Below, in pieces: positions 18,407 through 26,956 of a stretch of 64,000 bases of DNA. Source of the DNA: an uncultured Clostridia bacterium (lineage in GTDB: Bacteria > Bacillota > Clostridia > Christensenellales > Aristaeellaceae); assembly GCA_934663595.1 (NCBI GenBank), contig CAKUKM010000001.1, positions 248,001 through 312,000 of the forward strand. The letters are read 5' to 3'. The notes beneath the pieces are model-generated. The model was given only the letters and a program-made list of their open reading frames with translations. It was not told where the DNA came from and made no database searches. A program made the translations under genes and the position numbers. Within the stretch, counting starts at the first letter, position 1. Every line of letters starts with the position of its first letter.

Positions 18407-19768
18407 ATGCCTGACTTCGATAAAATGACACTGGAACAGCTCGTTCGCGCCGAGGGCTATGACTGCGATTGCGGCAAGCATCACGTCAGCCCCATGGAGT
18501 ATCTGAAAATCGGCCGCGGCGTCATCGTTTATGTCCCGGAAATGATCGCTGCGATGCATCGCAAAAAGCCGTTCGTCGTCTGCGACAAAAACACCTATGC
18601 CGTCGCCGGCAAACGCGTATGCGAAATTCTGGCCGCGGCGAACGTTCCGTACAGCCTGTACATCATCCCGGGCGACCGCATTGCGCCGTCCGAGTGGGAA
18701 TGCGGCAGCGCGATCATGCACTATGACCCGAGCTGCGACATGCTGCTGGGCGTGGGCTCCGGCGTAATCAACGACACCTGCAAGGTGCTCGCGCACGCAA
18801 TCGGCGTTCCCAGCGCGATTGTCGGCACCGCGCCGTCGATGGACGGCTATGCCTCGAACTCCTCTTCGATGGAGGTCAACCACGTTAAGGTCTCGCTGTA
18901 CAACCACGCGCCGGTCGGCATTCTGCTGGATTCCGAAATCCTCGCGCAGGCGCCGATGCGCATGCTGTGGGCGGGCCTGGGCGACATGGTTGCGAAGTAC
19001 ATCGCGATCTGCGAATGGCGCATTTCCAATATCGTGACCGGCGAATACTATTGCGAGCACATCGCGCAGCTGATGCGCACGGCGGTGAAGAAGATCGTCG
19101 ACGCGTCGGACGGCATTACCAAGCGCGATCCGGATGCGATTCAGTCGATCGCAGAGGGCCTGATCATCGCGGGCGTGGGCATGGCATATGCGGAGATTTC
19201 CCGCCCGGCGTCGGGTCTGGAGCACTATTTCTCGCACATGTGGGAAATGATGGCGCTCGAGCGCGGCAAGCCCTATGATCTGCACGGCATTCAGGTCGGC
19301 ATCGGCACGGTGCTTTCGATGAAGCTGTACAAGTACATCCGCGAAATCAAGCCCGATCGCGCGGTGGCGGAGGCGCACATGAAGGCGTTCAACCGCGCCG
19401 AGTGGGAAGCGCAGATTCGCCGCATCTTCGGCAAGACCGCGAACGAGATCATCACCATCGAGGACAAGTGCCACAAGAACGATCCGCAGCGCCATGCAAA
19501 GCGCCTGGACAACATTCTGAATCACTGGGACGAGATCCTGAAGATCATCGACGAGGAACTGCCGGATTACGACACGCTCTATAACCTCATGGCGGCGACC
19601 GGCATGCCCATGAAGCCCAGCGATATCGGCGTTCCGATGCAGGACGTCGTCGACGCGTTCATCGGCAGCCGCGATATCCGCGACAAGTACCTGTCCTGCT
19701 CGCTGCTGTGGGATCTGGGCCTGACCGACGAATTCGCGAAGATTCTGGAAAAGGTCGCGGAGGCCTGA
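18407..19768 (+). CDS. sn-glycerol-1-phosphate dehydrogenase (AraM/EgsA family)
   Basis: A 453-residue member of the iron-containing alcohol dehydrogenase superfamily, G1PDH branch, which reduces dihydroxyacetone phosphate to sn-glycerol-1-phosphate with NAD(P)H. It has the family CDCGKHH N-terminal segment, the nucleotide loop LGVGSGVINDTCK, TAPSMDGYAS, and the metal ligands in GLGDMVAKYIA (Asp), SGLEHYFSHMWE (His) and YDLHGIQVGIGT (His). The start is ATG at 18407 after GAAGGGAG. It is a single-gene unit with its own promoter and terminator. The product in Firmicutes is known to feed heptaprenylglyceryl phosphate synthesis in Bacillus; no PcrB is in this window. Confidence 0.85.
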   Translation: MPDFDKMTLEQLVRAEGYDCDCGKHHVSPMEYLKIGRGVIVYVPEMIAAMHRKKPFVVCDKNTYAVAGKRVCEILAAANVPYSLYIIPGDRIAPSEWECGSAIMHYDPSCDMLLGVGSGVINDTCKVLAHAIGVPSAIVGTAPSMDGYASNSSSMEVNHVKVSLYNHAPVGILLDSEILAQAPMRMLWAGLGDMVAKYIAICEWRISNIVTGEYYCEHIAQLMRTAVKKIVDASDGITKRDPDAIQSIAEGLIIAGVGMAYAEISRPASGLEHYFSHMWEMMALERGKPYDLHGIQVGIGTVLSMKLYKYIREIKPDRAVAEAHMKAFNRAEWEAQIRRIFGKTANEIITIEDKCHKNDPQRHAKRLDNILNHWDEILKIIDEELPDYDTLYNLMAATGMPMKPSDIGVPMQDVVDAFIGSRDIRDKYLSCSLLWDLGLTDEFAKILEKVAEA

Positions 19769-19774
19769 TTTTCG

Positions 19775-19804
19775 AAAACCGGACGGCTGATACCGCCCGG
19801 TTTT
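19775..19804 (+). terminator. Terminator after the G1P dehydrogenase gene
   Basis: A 12-bp stem (19775-19786 with 19793-19804, one mismatch) running into TTTT. Confidence 0.75.
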
Positions 19805-19877
19805 GTCATATTCTGATTGCCGGAGGCATATAGTATCTCCGTAAAAATCCATTCACAAGGATAGCTGAGGTGATACG

Positions 19878-20561
19878 ATGGAAAATCCGAACAATCGAAT
19901 CATTGCGTCCGGCTGCCTGGAGGGCGCGCTGACCATGAGCCACGAGGTCATGAACGAGCCGTTCTACGTCGGCACGCTGGTGGTCAAGCGCCTGTCCGGC
20001 GCGCTCGACCGTCTGCCCGTCACCATTCCCGGAAAGCTGCTCGCATGCGCGCGGCTGGAGGAGGGCGTTCCGATCACGCTCTCCGGCCAGGTGCGCTCGT
20101 ACAACAAGGTCGTCGGCGGCGCGGGACGGCTGATCGTTACGCTGTTTGCACAGAGCGTGATCGAATCGGCCGAAAACGATACGCTGAATAAGGCGTCGCT
20201 GGTCGGCGCGCTGTGCAAGCCGCCGATCTATCGCTCCACGCCGTTCGGACGCGAAATCTGCGACATGATGCTCGCCGTGAACCGCGCGTTTGGCAAGAGC
20301 GATTACATTCCCTGCATCGCGTGGGGGCGGAATGCGCAATATGCCGCGCGCTTCAGCGTGGGCGATAAAATCGCGCTGACCGGCCGACTGCAATCGCGCG
20401 AATACCAGAAGCTGACCGAAAGCGGCGAATTGATCACCCGCAACGCCTATGAGGTTTCCGCGTTCACGCTCGAGGCGGCGGGGGAGGCGCCGAGTCCGCG
20501 GCCGATCGTGGATGCGCGTCTCGCCTATGAAAACGCCATGAAGGAACCGACCGAGCCCTGA
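19878..20561 (+). CDS. SSB-like protein with two OB-type domains
   Basis: A 227-residue protein. The C-terminal half (about 105-200) is a clear single-stranded-DNA-binding OB fold: NKASLVGALCKPPIYRST, FMLAVNR-like MMLAVNRAFGKSDYIPC, WGRNAQYAARFSVGDKIALTGRLQSREY. The N-terminal half has a parallel pattern (EGALTMSHEVMNEPFYVGTL, LSGQVRSYNK, RLIVTLFAQSV), so it appears to be a second OB domain. It lacks the acidic DDDIPF-type tail of the replicative SSB. The ribosome site is GAGGTGAT. It is convergent with sigE; its role in replication or repair is not determined. Confidence 0.72.
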   Translation: MENPNNRIIASGCLEGALTMSHEVMNEPFYVGTLVVKRLSGALDRLPVTIPGKLLACARLEEGVPITLSGQVRSYNKVVGGAGRLIVTLFAQSVIESAENDTLNKASLVGALCKPPIYRSTPFGREICDMMLAVNRAFGKSDYIPCIAWGRNAQYAARFSVGDKIALTGRLQSREYQKLTESGELITRNAYEVSAFTLEAAGEAPSPRPIVDARLAYENAMKEPTEP

Positions 20562-20566
20562 ATTGC

Positions 20567-20594
20567 GCCCCGCGTCCGAGGAAGGATGCGGGGC
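20567..20594 (+). terminator. Hairpin after the SSB-like gene
   Basis: An 11-bp GC-rich stem (20567-20577 with 20584-20594, one G-T pair), without a strong T run. Confidence 0.55.
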
Positions 20595-20613
20595 ATATTC
20601 TACCTATATATAA

Positions 20614-20646
20614 GAAACGCGCCCGCGAATTCAGCGAGCGCGTTTC
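20614..20646. terminator. Hairpin at the end of sigE, probably bidirectional
   Basis: A perfect 9-bp stem GAAACGCGC/GCGCGTTTC between convergent genes, touching the sigE stop codon, with TTTAT on the plus side and TTCTTAT on the minus side. Confidence 0.65.
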
Positions 20647-20647
20647 T

Positions 20648-21349
20648 TTATGCCATTTTCTGCAATTCCTCGCGGAGCTTTCCGATGATGCGCTTTTCCA
20701 GCCGCGATATGTAGCTCTGCGAAATGCCCATCATGTCGGCGACCTCCTTTTGCGTGTGCTCGGTTTCGCTGCCGAGGCCGTAGCGAAGGTCGACGATGTG
20801 CTTTTCCCGCGGCGTGAGCGCGTGAATCGCATCGTGCAGCAGCTGCTTTTCCACGCTGTCGTCCAGATCGCGCGATACGACGTCCGGCTCCGTGCCGAGA
20901 ATGTCCGAAAGCAGCAGCTCGTTTCCGTCCCAGTCGGTATTCAGCGGCTCGTCGAACGAAACCTCCAGCTTCAGCCGGTTCGTCTTGCGCAGCACCATCA
21001 GAATCTCGTTTTCAATGCAGCGCGAGGCGTAGGTCGCGAGCTTGATGTTCTTCTCCGGATCGAACGAATTCACCGCCTTGATCAGCCCGATCGCGCCGAT
21101 CGAAATCAGATCCTCGATGCTGATGCCCGTGTTTTCAAACTTCCGCGCAATGTAAACCACCAGGCGCAGATTCCGCTCGATCAGCGTCGCGCGCGCCGTT
21201 TCGTCGCCTGCGTTCATCCGGCGCATCATCGCGAGCTCTTCCTCGCGCGTCAGCGGCGGCGGCAGAAGATCGCTTCCGCCGATATAGCAGACCGCCCCGC
21301 GCCGAATCTGAACCACCAACCCGAATATATTCTGACGAATCGTTTTCAT
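20648..21349 (-). CDS. sigE: RNA polymerase sporulation sigma factor SigE (pro-sigma-E)
   Basis: A 233-residue sigma-70-type factor for the early mother-cell programme. The N-terminus (MKTIRQNIFGLVVQIRRG then YIGGSDLLPPPLT) has the form of a removable pro-sequence followed by the sigma-E start. Region 2 contains RNLRLVVYIARKFENTG and DLISIGAIGLIKAV; region 4 contains LTPREKHIVDLRYGL and QKEVADMMGISQSYISRLEKR. The start is ATG at 21349, overlapping the spoIIGA stop as ATGA and preceded by AAAAGGAG. The upstream gene is the protease that removes the pro-sequence. sigG does not follow it as it does in Bacillus. Confidence 0.94.
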   Translation of the reverse strand: MKTIRQNIFGLVVQIRRGAVCYIGGSDLLPPPLTREEELAMMRRMNAGDETARATLIERNLRLVVYIARKFENTGISIEDLISIGAIGLIKAVNSFDPEKNIKLATYASRCIENEILMVLRKTNRLKLEVSFDEPLNTDWDGNELLLSDILGTEPDVVSRDLDDSVEKQLLHDAIHALTPREKHIVDLRYGLGSETEHTQKEVADMMGISQSYISRLEKRIIGKLREELQKMA

Positions 21350-22167
21350 AATCGAACTCCTTTTCGTTTTCTTTCCTGTTCTCCGCTCCAGCCGCGCACC
21401 AGCGCGAAGCATGGCGGCGCAAGCGCGCGCTCCGGCCCCGGAATCGCGCCGGGATAGAGGGCGACATACACGTCCGCCGTCTGCCGAAGCCGGCCGTTTT
21501 GAATCGTCATGACCATTTCCGGCCGGAAGCAGCGCACCTCGCCGCCGCCGCCCAGGCCGCCGAACGGCACGCTTCGAAATCGCTCGCGCGCCAGATCGAG
21601 ACCCGCGAGCAATTCTTCCTCCACAATCAACACCGGAAGACTGCTCATCGGCTCGCGCAGACGGTTGCCCGTATCAATCAGCGCTCGAAACCGCGCCTGC
21701 TTTCCGCGATGAAACACGATGACCGTGACCACCCACGCGGTATTCATGCCGCCGCGGGCGCGAAACGCAAGCGCAATCGCATACAGTCCAAGGCCCATCA
21801 GCCCGCATTGCCACCAGCCGCCGCTCGGCGCGAACAGAAAACCGAGCCCGCCCAGCAGCGTTGTGGCCGCCAGCAGCTGCAGCGCAAACGCGCCCCAACG
21901 CCAGAAATTGGGATCGTGCGAGACGATCATCGCAATCGGCAGCATCAGCAGTATCTGAAACGCCGGATGCTTCATTCCCGGCAAAAAGCTGTTCGCCATT
22001 CCCGCGCATCCGGCCGCCACCGCCGCCGCAAGCAGCACCCGCGAAAGCGAAAAGCAGTCGTTCGCGCGCGCCACCGCGCCAATCAGCATCGCGTCCATCA
22101 GAAAATTGATCGCGAGATACCCTTCAAAGGATTCAAGCAAGCGCATCACCCCGGTAATCCCCATCAT
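21346..22167 (-). CDS. spoIIGA: Pro-sigma-E processing aspartic protease SpoIIGA
   Basis: About 270 residues. The N-terminal half has five hydrophobic segments (starting YLAINFLMDAMLIGAVA), and the C-terminal half carries the aspartic-protease signature ALIDTGN in FRALIDTGNRLREPMSSLPV. In the family this protein dimerises in the septal membrane and cleaves pro-sigma-E. The assignment rests on this motif, the topology and the ATGA overlap with sigE. The start is uncertain: ATG at 22167 and 22164 have no ribosome site, and ATG at 22146 follows GGGGTG closely. Expression is probably under Spo0A; see the boxes upstream. Confidence 0.86.
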   Translation of the reverse strand: MMGITGVMRLLESFEGYLAINFLMDAMLIGAVARANDCFSLSRVLLAAAVAAGCAGMANSFLPGMKHPAFQILLMLPIAMIVSHDPNFWRWGAFALQLLAATTLLGGLGFLFAPSGGWWQCGLMGLGLYAIALAFRARGGMNTAWVVTVIVFHRGKQARFRALIDTGNRLREPMSSLPVLIVEEELLAGLDLARERFRSVPFGGLGGGGEVRCFRPEMVMTIQNGRLRQTADVYVALYPGAIPGPERALAPPCFALVRGWSGEQERKRKGVRL

Positions 22168-22341
22168 AGGCGGACGAGCGCTTCTTCACAAGGAATTTAC
22201 GTCGAGGATCGCAGGAAATAAACCGACGCGGATCGACGTTTCGCGCATTTTACCGACGCGCGGCGCGGGTTATTTGCATTTGCCGCGTGTGCCGGCGGTG
22301 CAGCGCCTTCGCAATGCGCTCATAAAACGGCCTGTTTTCGA

Positions 22342-22414
22342 ATTGTAATCTGTATGAATTACACAAAAACGACGCTGTGCGACATGTTATCGACATTTGC
22401 TTATGCATGTCGAA
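22342..22414 (-). promoter_or_regulatory. Candidate Spo0A-controlled promoter region of spoIIGA-sigE
   Basis: Three sequences resemble the 0A box TGTCGAA: TGTCGCA (22384-22378) and TGTCGAT (22395-22389) on the minus strand, 11 bp apart and so on one helix face, plus a perfect TGTCGAA on the plus strand (22408-22414). A possible -10, TACAAT, is at 22347-22342 on the minus strand. The leader to spoIIGA would be about 170 nt. The rest of 22168-22341 shows no gene. Confidence 0.45.
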
Positions 22415-22483
22415 CAAATTGACAAATTTCTTGCATTCAAGCGGGAGGTGCGGCATAGGATGAACTGGAGGGAGGCGGCGCGG

Positions 22484-22732
22484 ATGAGCTTTTCGGAATT
22501 GAAGCAGAAGGACGTCATCAACATCTGCGACGGGCGAAAAATGGGGCGGCCGATCGACCTGATTTTAAACGAGCGCGCGTGCGTGGAGGCGATCGTCGTT
22601 CCGAGCTGCGACGGCGGTCTGATCGGCCTGATCAAGCCGAATCGCGACGGAATCACGATTCCCTGGAGGAATGTTCGGCAAATTGGGGACGACGTTATCC
22701 TCGTGGAGGTGGAGCCGGCCGGCGTTCAGTAA
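22484..22732 (+). CDS. YlmC/YmxH-family sporulation protein (PRC-barrel)
   Basis: An 82-residue PRC-barrel protein: MSFSELKQKDVINICDGRKM, GRPIDLIL, then the family hallmark IPWRNVRQIGDDVILVEV. The family is common in spore formers and linked to sporulation, but its molecular role is not known. The start is ATG at 22484 by similarity to YlmC length; ATG at 22460 with GGAGGT upstream would add eight residues and is also possible. It is divergent from spoIIGA, and the plus-strand 0A-like box lies upstream. Confidence 0.85.
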   Translation: MSFSELKQKDVINICDGRKMGRPIDLILNERACVEAIVVPSCDGGLIGLIKPNRDGITIPWRNVRQIGDDVILVEVEPAGVQ

Positions 22733-22771
22733 AGAAAAGTACCGGAAACACGAAGAAATTTAAAAAAAGAC

Positions 22772-22800
22772 TGGACTTTAAGTAATTTTTTGTGTATAAT
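22772..22800 (+). promoter_or_regulatory. Promoter of nrdR
   Basis: TGGACT (22772-22777), 17-bp spacer, TATAAT (22795-22800), in an AT-rich stretch. Confidence 0.6.
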
Positions 22801-22825
22801 ATTTACGTATGAGGTGAGGACTAAA

Positions 22826-23317
22826 ATGAGATGCCCGTATTGCAGCTGTGTAGAAAGCCGCGTAGTGGATTCCCGCCAGAGCGAGGACGGATCGAGCATC
22901 CGTCGGCGCAGGGAATGCGAAAATTGCAAGCGCCGATTCACAACCTATGAGCGGGTGGATATGGTTCCTCTCATCGTGGTCAAAAAGGATCAGACGCGCG
23001 AAACGTTCGATGTGGGCAAGCTGCGCGCAGGCATTGTGAAGGCCTGCGAAAAGCGGCCGGTCCCGCTGGTGAAGATCGACGCGATGGTCGCGGAAATCGA
23101 GCGCGCGCTCACCGCCGCGCCGGACGCGGAGGTCACGAGCCAGAAAATCGGCGAAATGGTGATGGATGGGCTGAAGCAGCTCGACGAGGTCGCGTATGTG
23201 CGATTTGCGTCGGTATATCGCCAGTTCCGGGATATCCAGACCTTCCGCGACGAGCTGAACAAGCTTTTGACCGATTTTGAACCGGGTACAACTGACGGCA
23301 AATCGTCCGGCAGATAA
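22826..23317 (+). CDS. nrdR: Ribonucleotide reductase transcriptional repressor NrdR
   Basis: A 163-residue protein with an N-terminal zinc ribbon (MRCPYCSC ... CENCKRRF, two CxxC pairs) and an ATP-cone (about 49-139, starting VKKDQTRETFDVGKLRAGI) that senses ATP/dATP. It binds NrdR boxes in front of ribonucleotide reductase genes. The start is ATG at 22826 after AGGTGAGG; the longer frame lacks a ribosome site. The class III reductase gene nrdD in this window has two matching boxes. It heads a run of five same-strand genes with gaps under 35 bases. Confidence 0.95.
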   Translation: MRCPYCSCVESRVVDSRQSEDGSSIRRRRECENCKRRFTTYERVDMVPLIVVKKDQTRETFDVGKLRAGIVKACEKRPVPLVKIDAMVAEIERALTAAPDAEVTSQKIGEMVMDGLKQLDEVAYVRFASVYRQFRDIQTFRDELNKLLTDFEPGTTDGKSSGR

Positions 23318-23350
23318 TACCAATACACTTGAAGGAAAGAGGAAACGCAC

Positions 23351-24052
23351 ATGGCAAATGAACTGATTCTCGCCGTCGACGACGAAGCGCACATTCTTGA
23401 ACTATTATCGTTCAACCTCGAGGCCTCCGGCTATCGTGTTGTAACTGCCGCCACGGGTGAAGATGCGCTGGTGGTTTGTGCGCATGAGCGTCCCGCGATG
23501 GTATTGCTTGACATTATGCTTCCCGGCATCGACGGCATGGAGGTTTGCCGCCGCCTGAAGAGCGCTCCGACAACCGCCGACATTCCGATTATCATGCTGA
23601 CGGCGAAGGGCGACGAGGTGGACAAGATTCTGGGTCTCGAGCTGGGCGCGGACGACTACATTACCAAGCCGTTCTCCGTGCGCGAGCTGATCGCCCGCGT
23701 GAAGGCGCTTCTGCGCCGCGCCGCGCCTCAGAATGAGGAAGAGGGCATCCTGCACGTCGGCGGTCTGACGATCGACGTCGGCAATTATGAAGCCTTCCGC
23801 AACGGCGAAAAGCTGTCGCTGACGCTGAAGGAGTTCGAACTGCTGAAGCTGCTCGTGCTCAGCCGCGGCAAGGTACTGACGCGCGACTTCCTGCTGGATC
23901 GCATTTGGGGCTATGAGTTCTACGGCGAAACACGCACGGTTGACGTCCACATCCGCCATATCCGCCAGAAGCTGGGCGACGATGCGCACTATATCGAAAC
24001 GATTCGCGGCGTTGGTTACAAATTCAACGATCGGCAGGAGAATCGCCTATGA
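23351..24052 (+). CDS. OmpR/PhoB-family response regulator (PhoP-like)
   Basis: A 233-residue protein. The receiver domain (about 5-120) has acidic residues in AVDDEAH, phosphoacceptor Asp in MVLLDIMLPGIDG, Thr in MLTAKGDEVDK and Lys in ITKPFSVREL. The C-terminal winged helix is of the PhoB type (LTLKEFELLKLLVLSRGKVL ... VDVHIRHIRQKLGDD ... IRGVGYKF). It overlaps the kinase gene as ATGA, so the two are translationally coupled. Co-transcription with nrdR upstream is likely from the 33-base gap. Phosphate control is suggested by family likeness only. Confidence 0.9.
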   Translation: MANELILAVDDEAHILELLSFNLEASGYRVVTAATGEDALVVCAHERPAMVLLDIMLPGIDGMEVCRRLKSAPTTADIPIIMLTAKGDEVDKILGLELGADDYITKPFSVRELIARVKALLRRAAPQNEEEGILHVGGLTIDVGNYEAFRNGEKLSLTLKEFELLKLLVLSRGKVLTRDFLLDRIWGYEFYGETRTVDVHIRHIRQKLGDDAHYIETIRGVGYKFNDRQENRL

Positions 24053-25794
24053 GATTAAGGGGTGCGCTCCCCGCAGCCCTGGTCATCTTCATTGCGCTCA
24101 TTCTGCTGGTTATTTGTAGCGGATTGAATATCGCCGAAAACAAAAATGAAAGCCTTAAAGCGGAGCTGCAAGGCATCTGCGAAGTCGTTGGCGCTACCAC
24201 CAATAGCGCCGACGCTCCTGCGCGGATTGAAGTGATTTCGGCCTATTCGCTTCCGTCGGGAATTTCTGTGGGCCTTTTCGACTCCGGAAAGAACGCGCTG
24301 TATATCTCGGACGCTTCGCTGTCGATTCAGGGAATCAGCCTGTATGGCAAGCAGGGCGTTCGCATGGCAACCGGCGCAAACCTGAAGGGAATTCCGACCA
24401 TGTACGCCATCTATCTGTATGAGGATGGCGCATTTTTGGCGTTTTCAGCAGAAAAAGTCAACGGGATGCAGGCGCTGACGCATCAACGAGCATTTATACC
24501 GATTTGCGCCGTACTGGCGCTCGCGCTCGCTGCGTTTATTGCCGTGCTGTTCTGGATCGATTCCAAGGCGCGTCTGGTCGACCGGATCATGCACACGCTC
24601 GATGAATTCGCCGACGGCAATTTTGACGCGCGTATCGAGCCGATTCAGGGCTCCGGCGACACGGTCACGGAATACAACGCCATCATCGGCCGCATTCAGA
24701 GCCGCATTTTCCAGCAGCGCAGCCATAATCATGCGCTGAGCGTCGTCATGTCGCAGATGCAGAACGGCATTATTGCGGTCGATCAGGATTTGAGAGTAAT
24801 TCTGGTAACGGCGGTCGCAAAGAAGCTGCTCGGCATCGTGGGAAATCCGGAGGGCCTGGTCATTACCGAGGCGAGCAGGGACGTGCGCCTCGACGACGTA
24901 TTCAATGAAGCGATGAATCAGCCCGGCGTTTACACCAACGACGTCGCGGCGCGCACCACGATGGGGCGCGGTCACCGCCCGCTGAGACTGTACGTTTCGC
25001 CCATGCGCAACGACGGCAAGGTCGTGGGCGCGCTGGCAATGGTCGAGGACATTACCGAGCTGCGCCGCCTCGAGCAGGTGCGCACGGACTTCGCCGCAAA
25101 CGTTTCGCACGAGCTCAAAACGCCGCTTACGTCGATTCGCGGCTTCGTGGAAACGCTGGAGGCGGGCGCGATCGACAATCCGCCGATGGCGCACAAATTC
25201 CTGCGCATCATCATGATGGAAACCGAGCGCCTGACGCGCCTGATCAACGACATTCTGTCGATCAGCAAGCTGGAATCGGGCGATACCGAGGTCGCCATCG
25301 AACGCATTCGCCTGGACAAGGTCGCCTACGACGTGTGCGATATGCTCTCGATTCACGCCAGCGAAAAGCAGATCGAGATCCATTCGCACCTGAACGAGAA
25401 GCCGATCTTCATCATGGGCAATCCCGATCGCGTGGAGCAGATGCTGATCAATCTGGTCGAAAACGCGATCAAATACAACAATCCCGGCGGCTCGGTCACG
25501 GTGCAGGTATTCGCCAACGACAAAGAAGCCAACGTCACGATCTCCGATACGGGCATCGGCATCGCGGAGGAGCATCTTCCGCGCCTGTTCGAGCGCTTCT
25601 ATCGCGTGGACAAGGGCCGTTCGCGCCAGATGGGCGGCACGGGCCTCGGCCTTGCGATCGTCAAGCACATCGTGCGGTCGATGAACGGCGAGATCGAAGT
25701 GCATTCCAAGCTCGGCGAGGGCACGGAATTCTTAATTACGCTGCCGCTCGCGCCGAAGCAGTCGCCCGATAAGGACACGATTTTCGACGATTAA
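24049..25794 (+). CDS. Membrane sensor histidine kinase (PhoR-like)
   Basis: A 581-residue protein. TM1 is about 7-27, then an extracytoplasmic domain (about 28-148), TM2 about 150-170, a HAMP linker (RLVDRIMHTLDEFADGNF), a PAS domain (VMSQMQNGIIAVDQDLRVIL...), HisKA with phosphoacceptor His in NVSHELKTPLTSIRG, and HATPase_c with N, G1 and G2 boxes (LINLVENAIKYN, DTGIGI, GGTGLGLAIVKHI). The order HAMP-PAS-HisKA matches PhoR. It is the cognate partner of the response regulator with which it overlaps. The signal is unknown. Confidence 0.92.
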   Translation: MRLRGALPAALVIFIALILLVICSGLNIAENKNESLKAELQGICEVVGATTNSADAPARIEVISAYSLPSGISVGLFDSGKNALYISDASLSIQGISLYGKQGVRMATGANLKGIPTMYAIYLYEDGAFLAFSAEKVNGMQALTHQRAFIPICAVLALALAAFIAVLFWIDSKARLVDRIMHTLDEFADGNFDARIEPIQGSGDTVTEYNAIIGRIQSRIFQQRSHNHALSVVMSQMQNGIIAVDQDLRVILVTAVAKKLLGIVGNPEGLVITEASRDVRLDDVFNEAMNQPGVYTNDVAARTTMGRGHRPLRLYVSPMRNDGKVVGALAMVEDITELRRLEQVRTDFAANVSHELKTPLTSIRGFVETLEAGAIDNPPMAHKFLRIIMMETERLTRLINDILSISKLESGDTEVAIERIRLDKVAYDVCDMLSIHASEKQIEIHSHLNEKPIFIMGNPDRVEQMLINLVENAIKYNNPGGSVTVQVFANDKEANVTISDTGIGIAEEHLPRLFERFYRVDKGRSRQMGGTGLGLAIVKHIVRSMNGEIEVHSKLGEGTEFLITLPLAPKQSPDKDTIFDD

Positions 25795-25806
25795 GGAGGA
25801 AATCCC

Positions 25807-26943
25807 ATGAAATACCGCGATTTCCCTGCCGCCGGCCGCAAGGTCAGCGCGCTTGGCATGGGCTGCATGCGCATGCCGACGACGAATGAAGAAGGGCAAC
25901 CGATCGACCGTCCGGAGGCAATCAGGCTGATTCGCCATCTGATCGACGGCGGCGTGAGTTACATCGATACCGCATATCCCTATCATAACGGCCAGAGCGA
26001 AGGTCTGGTCGGCGAGGCGCTGAAGGACGGCTACCGCGAGCGCGTGACGCTGGCGACAAAGCTGCCGGTGTGGATGGTGGAAAAGCGCGAGGATATGGAG
26101 CGCTTTCTGGATGAACAGCTCAAGCGCCTGGGCGTGGACTATGTCGACGTGTACCTCGCGCACGCGCTGGACGGCAAGCGCTTTGATACGATTCGCGAGC
26201 TCGGCCTGTTCGAATTCATGGACGAGATGGTAAAGAAGGGCAAAATCCGCTATCCGGGCTTCTCGTTCCATGACGAAGCGGACCAGTTCAGAAGAATCGT
26301 CGACAGCTACGATTGGAAGGTCTCACAGGTGCAGATGAACCTGCTGGACGAATTCCATCAGGCGACGATGGACGGCGTGCGCTATGCGGCGGGCAAGGGC
26401 ATTCGCATTGTCGTAATGGAGCCGGTGCGCGGCGGTTCGCTGGTCAAAACCGTACCGGACGAGATCCGCGCGCTGTATGAAGCGGCGGCTCCGGGGCGTT
26501 CGGCGGCGGAATGGGCGTTCCGCTGGCTGATCGACAAGCCGGAATTCATGACGATCCTCTCCGGCATGTCGGATCTGGCGCAGGCGGACGACAATCTGCG
26601 CATTTTCGATTCCGCGGAGGCCGGCTGCCTTTCTGAAATGGAAAAGGAGACGCTCGAGAAGGTGCGCAAGGCGTATGAAGCGCGCATTCGCGTGGGCTGC
26701 ACGGGCTGCGAATATTGCATGCCGTGCCCGCAGGGCATTCAGATTCCGCGCATTTTCCGCGAGTATGATACCGCGTCCATGTTCGGCGATTTCGAATCCT
26801 TCCGCCGTCGCTACAACGCGATGGAGGTGCATGCAGACGCGTGCGTGGGCTGTGAAGCGTGCGTCGCCGCCTGCCCGCAGCATTTCAAAACGCCGATTCC
26901 GGAGATGCTGAAGCAGATTCACGAGGAAAATATCGACAAGTAA
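25807..26943 (+). CDS. Aldo/keto reductase with C-terminal 4Fe-4S clusters
   Basis: A 378-residue protein. The TIM-barrel AKR domain (1-270) keeps the tetrad in DTAYPYH (Asp, Tyr), ATKLPVW (Lys) and VYLAHAL (His). The C-terminus holds cysteines in VGCTGCEYCMPCP and ACVGCEACVAACP, a ferredoxin-like arrangement expected to bind 4Fe-4S clusters. Such AKRs are common in anaerobes and may use ferredoxin-linked electrons; the substrate is unknown. AGGAGG precedes the ATG. It follows the kinase gene by 12 bases and precedes the ROK kinase by 13. Confidence 0.9.
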   Translation: MKYRDFPAAGRKVSALGMGCMRMPTTNEEGQPIDRPEAIRLIRHLIDGGVSYIDTAYPYHNGQSEGLVGEALKDGYRERVTLATKLPVWMVEKREDMERFLDEQLKRLGVDYVDVYLAHALDGKRFDTIRELGLFEFMDEMVKKGKIRYPGFSFHDEADQFRRIVDSYDWKVSQVQMNLLDEFHQATMDGVRYAAGKGIRIVVMEPVRGGSLVKTVPDEIRALYEAAAPGRSAAEWAFRWLIDKPEFMTILSGMSDLAQADDNLRIFDSAEAGCLSEMEKETLEKVRKAYEARIRVGCTGCEYCMPCPQGIQIPRIFREYDTASMFGDFESFRRRYNAMEVHADACVGCEACVAACPQHFKTPIPEMLKQIHEENIDK

Positions 26944-26956
26944 GGGGTAAAGCAAC

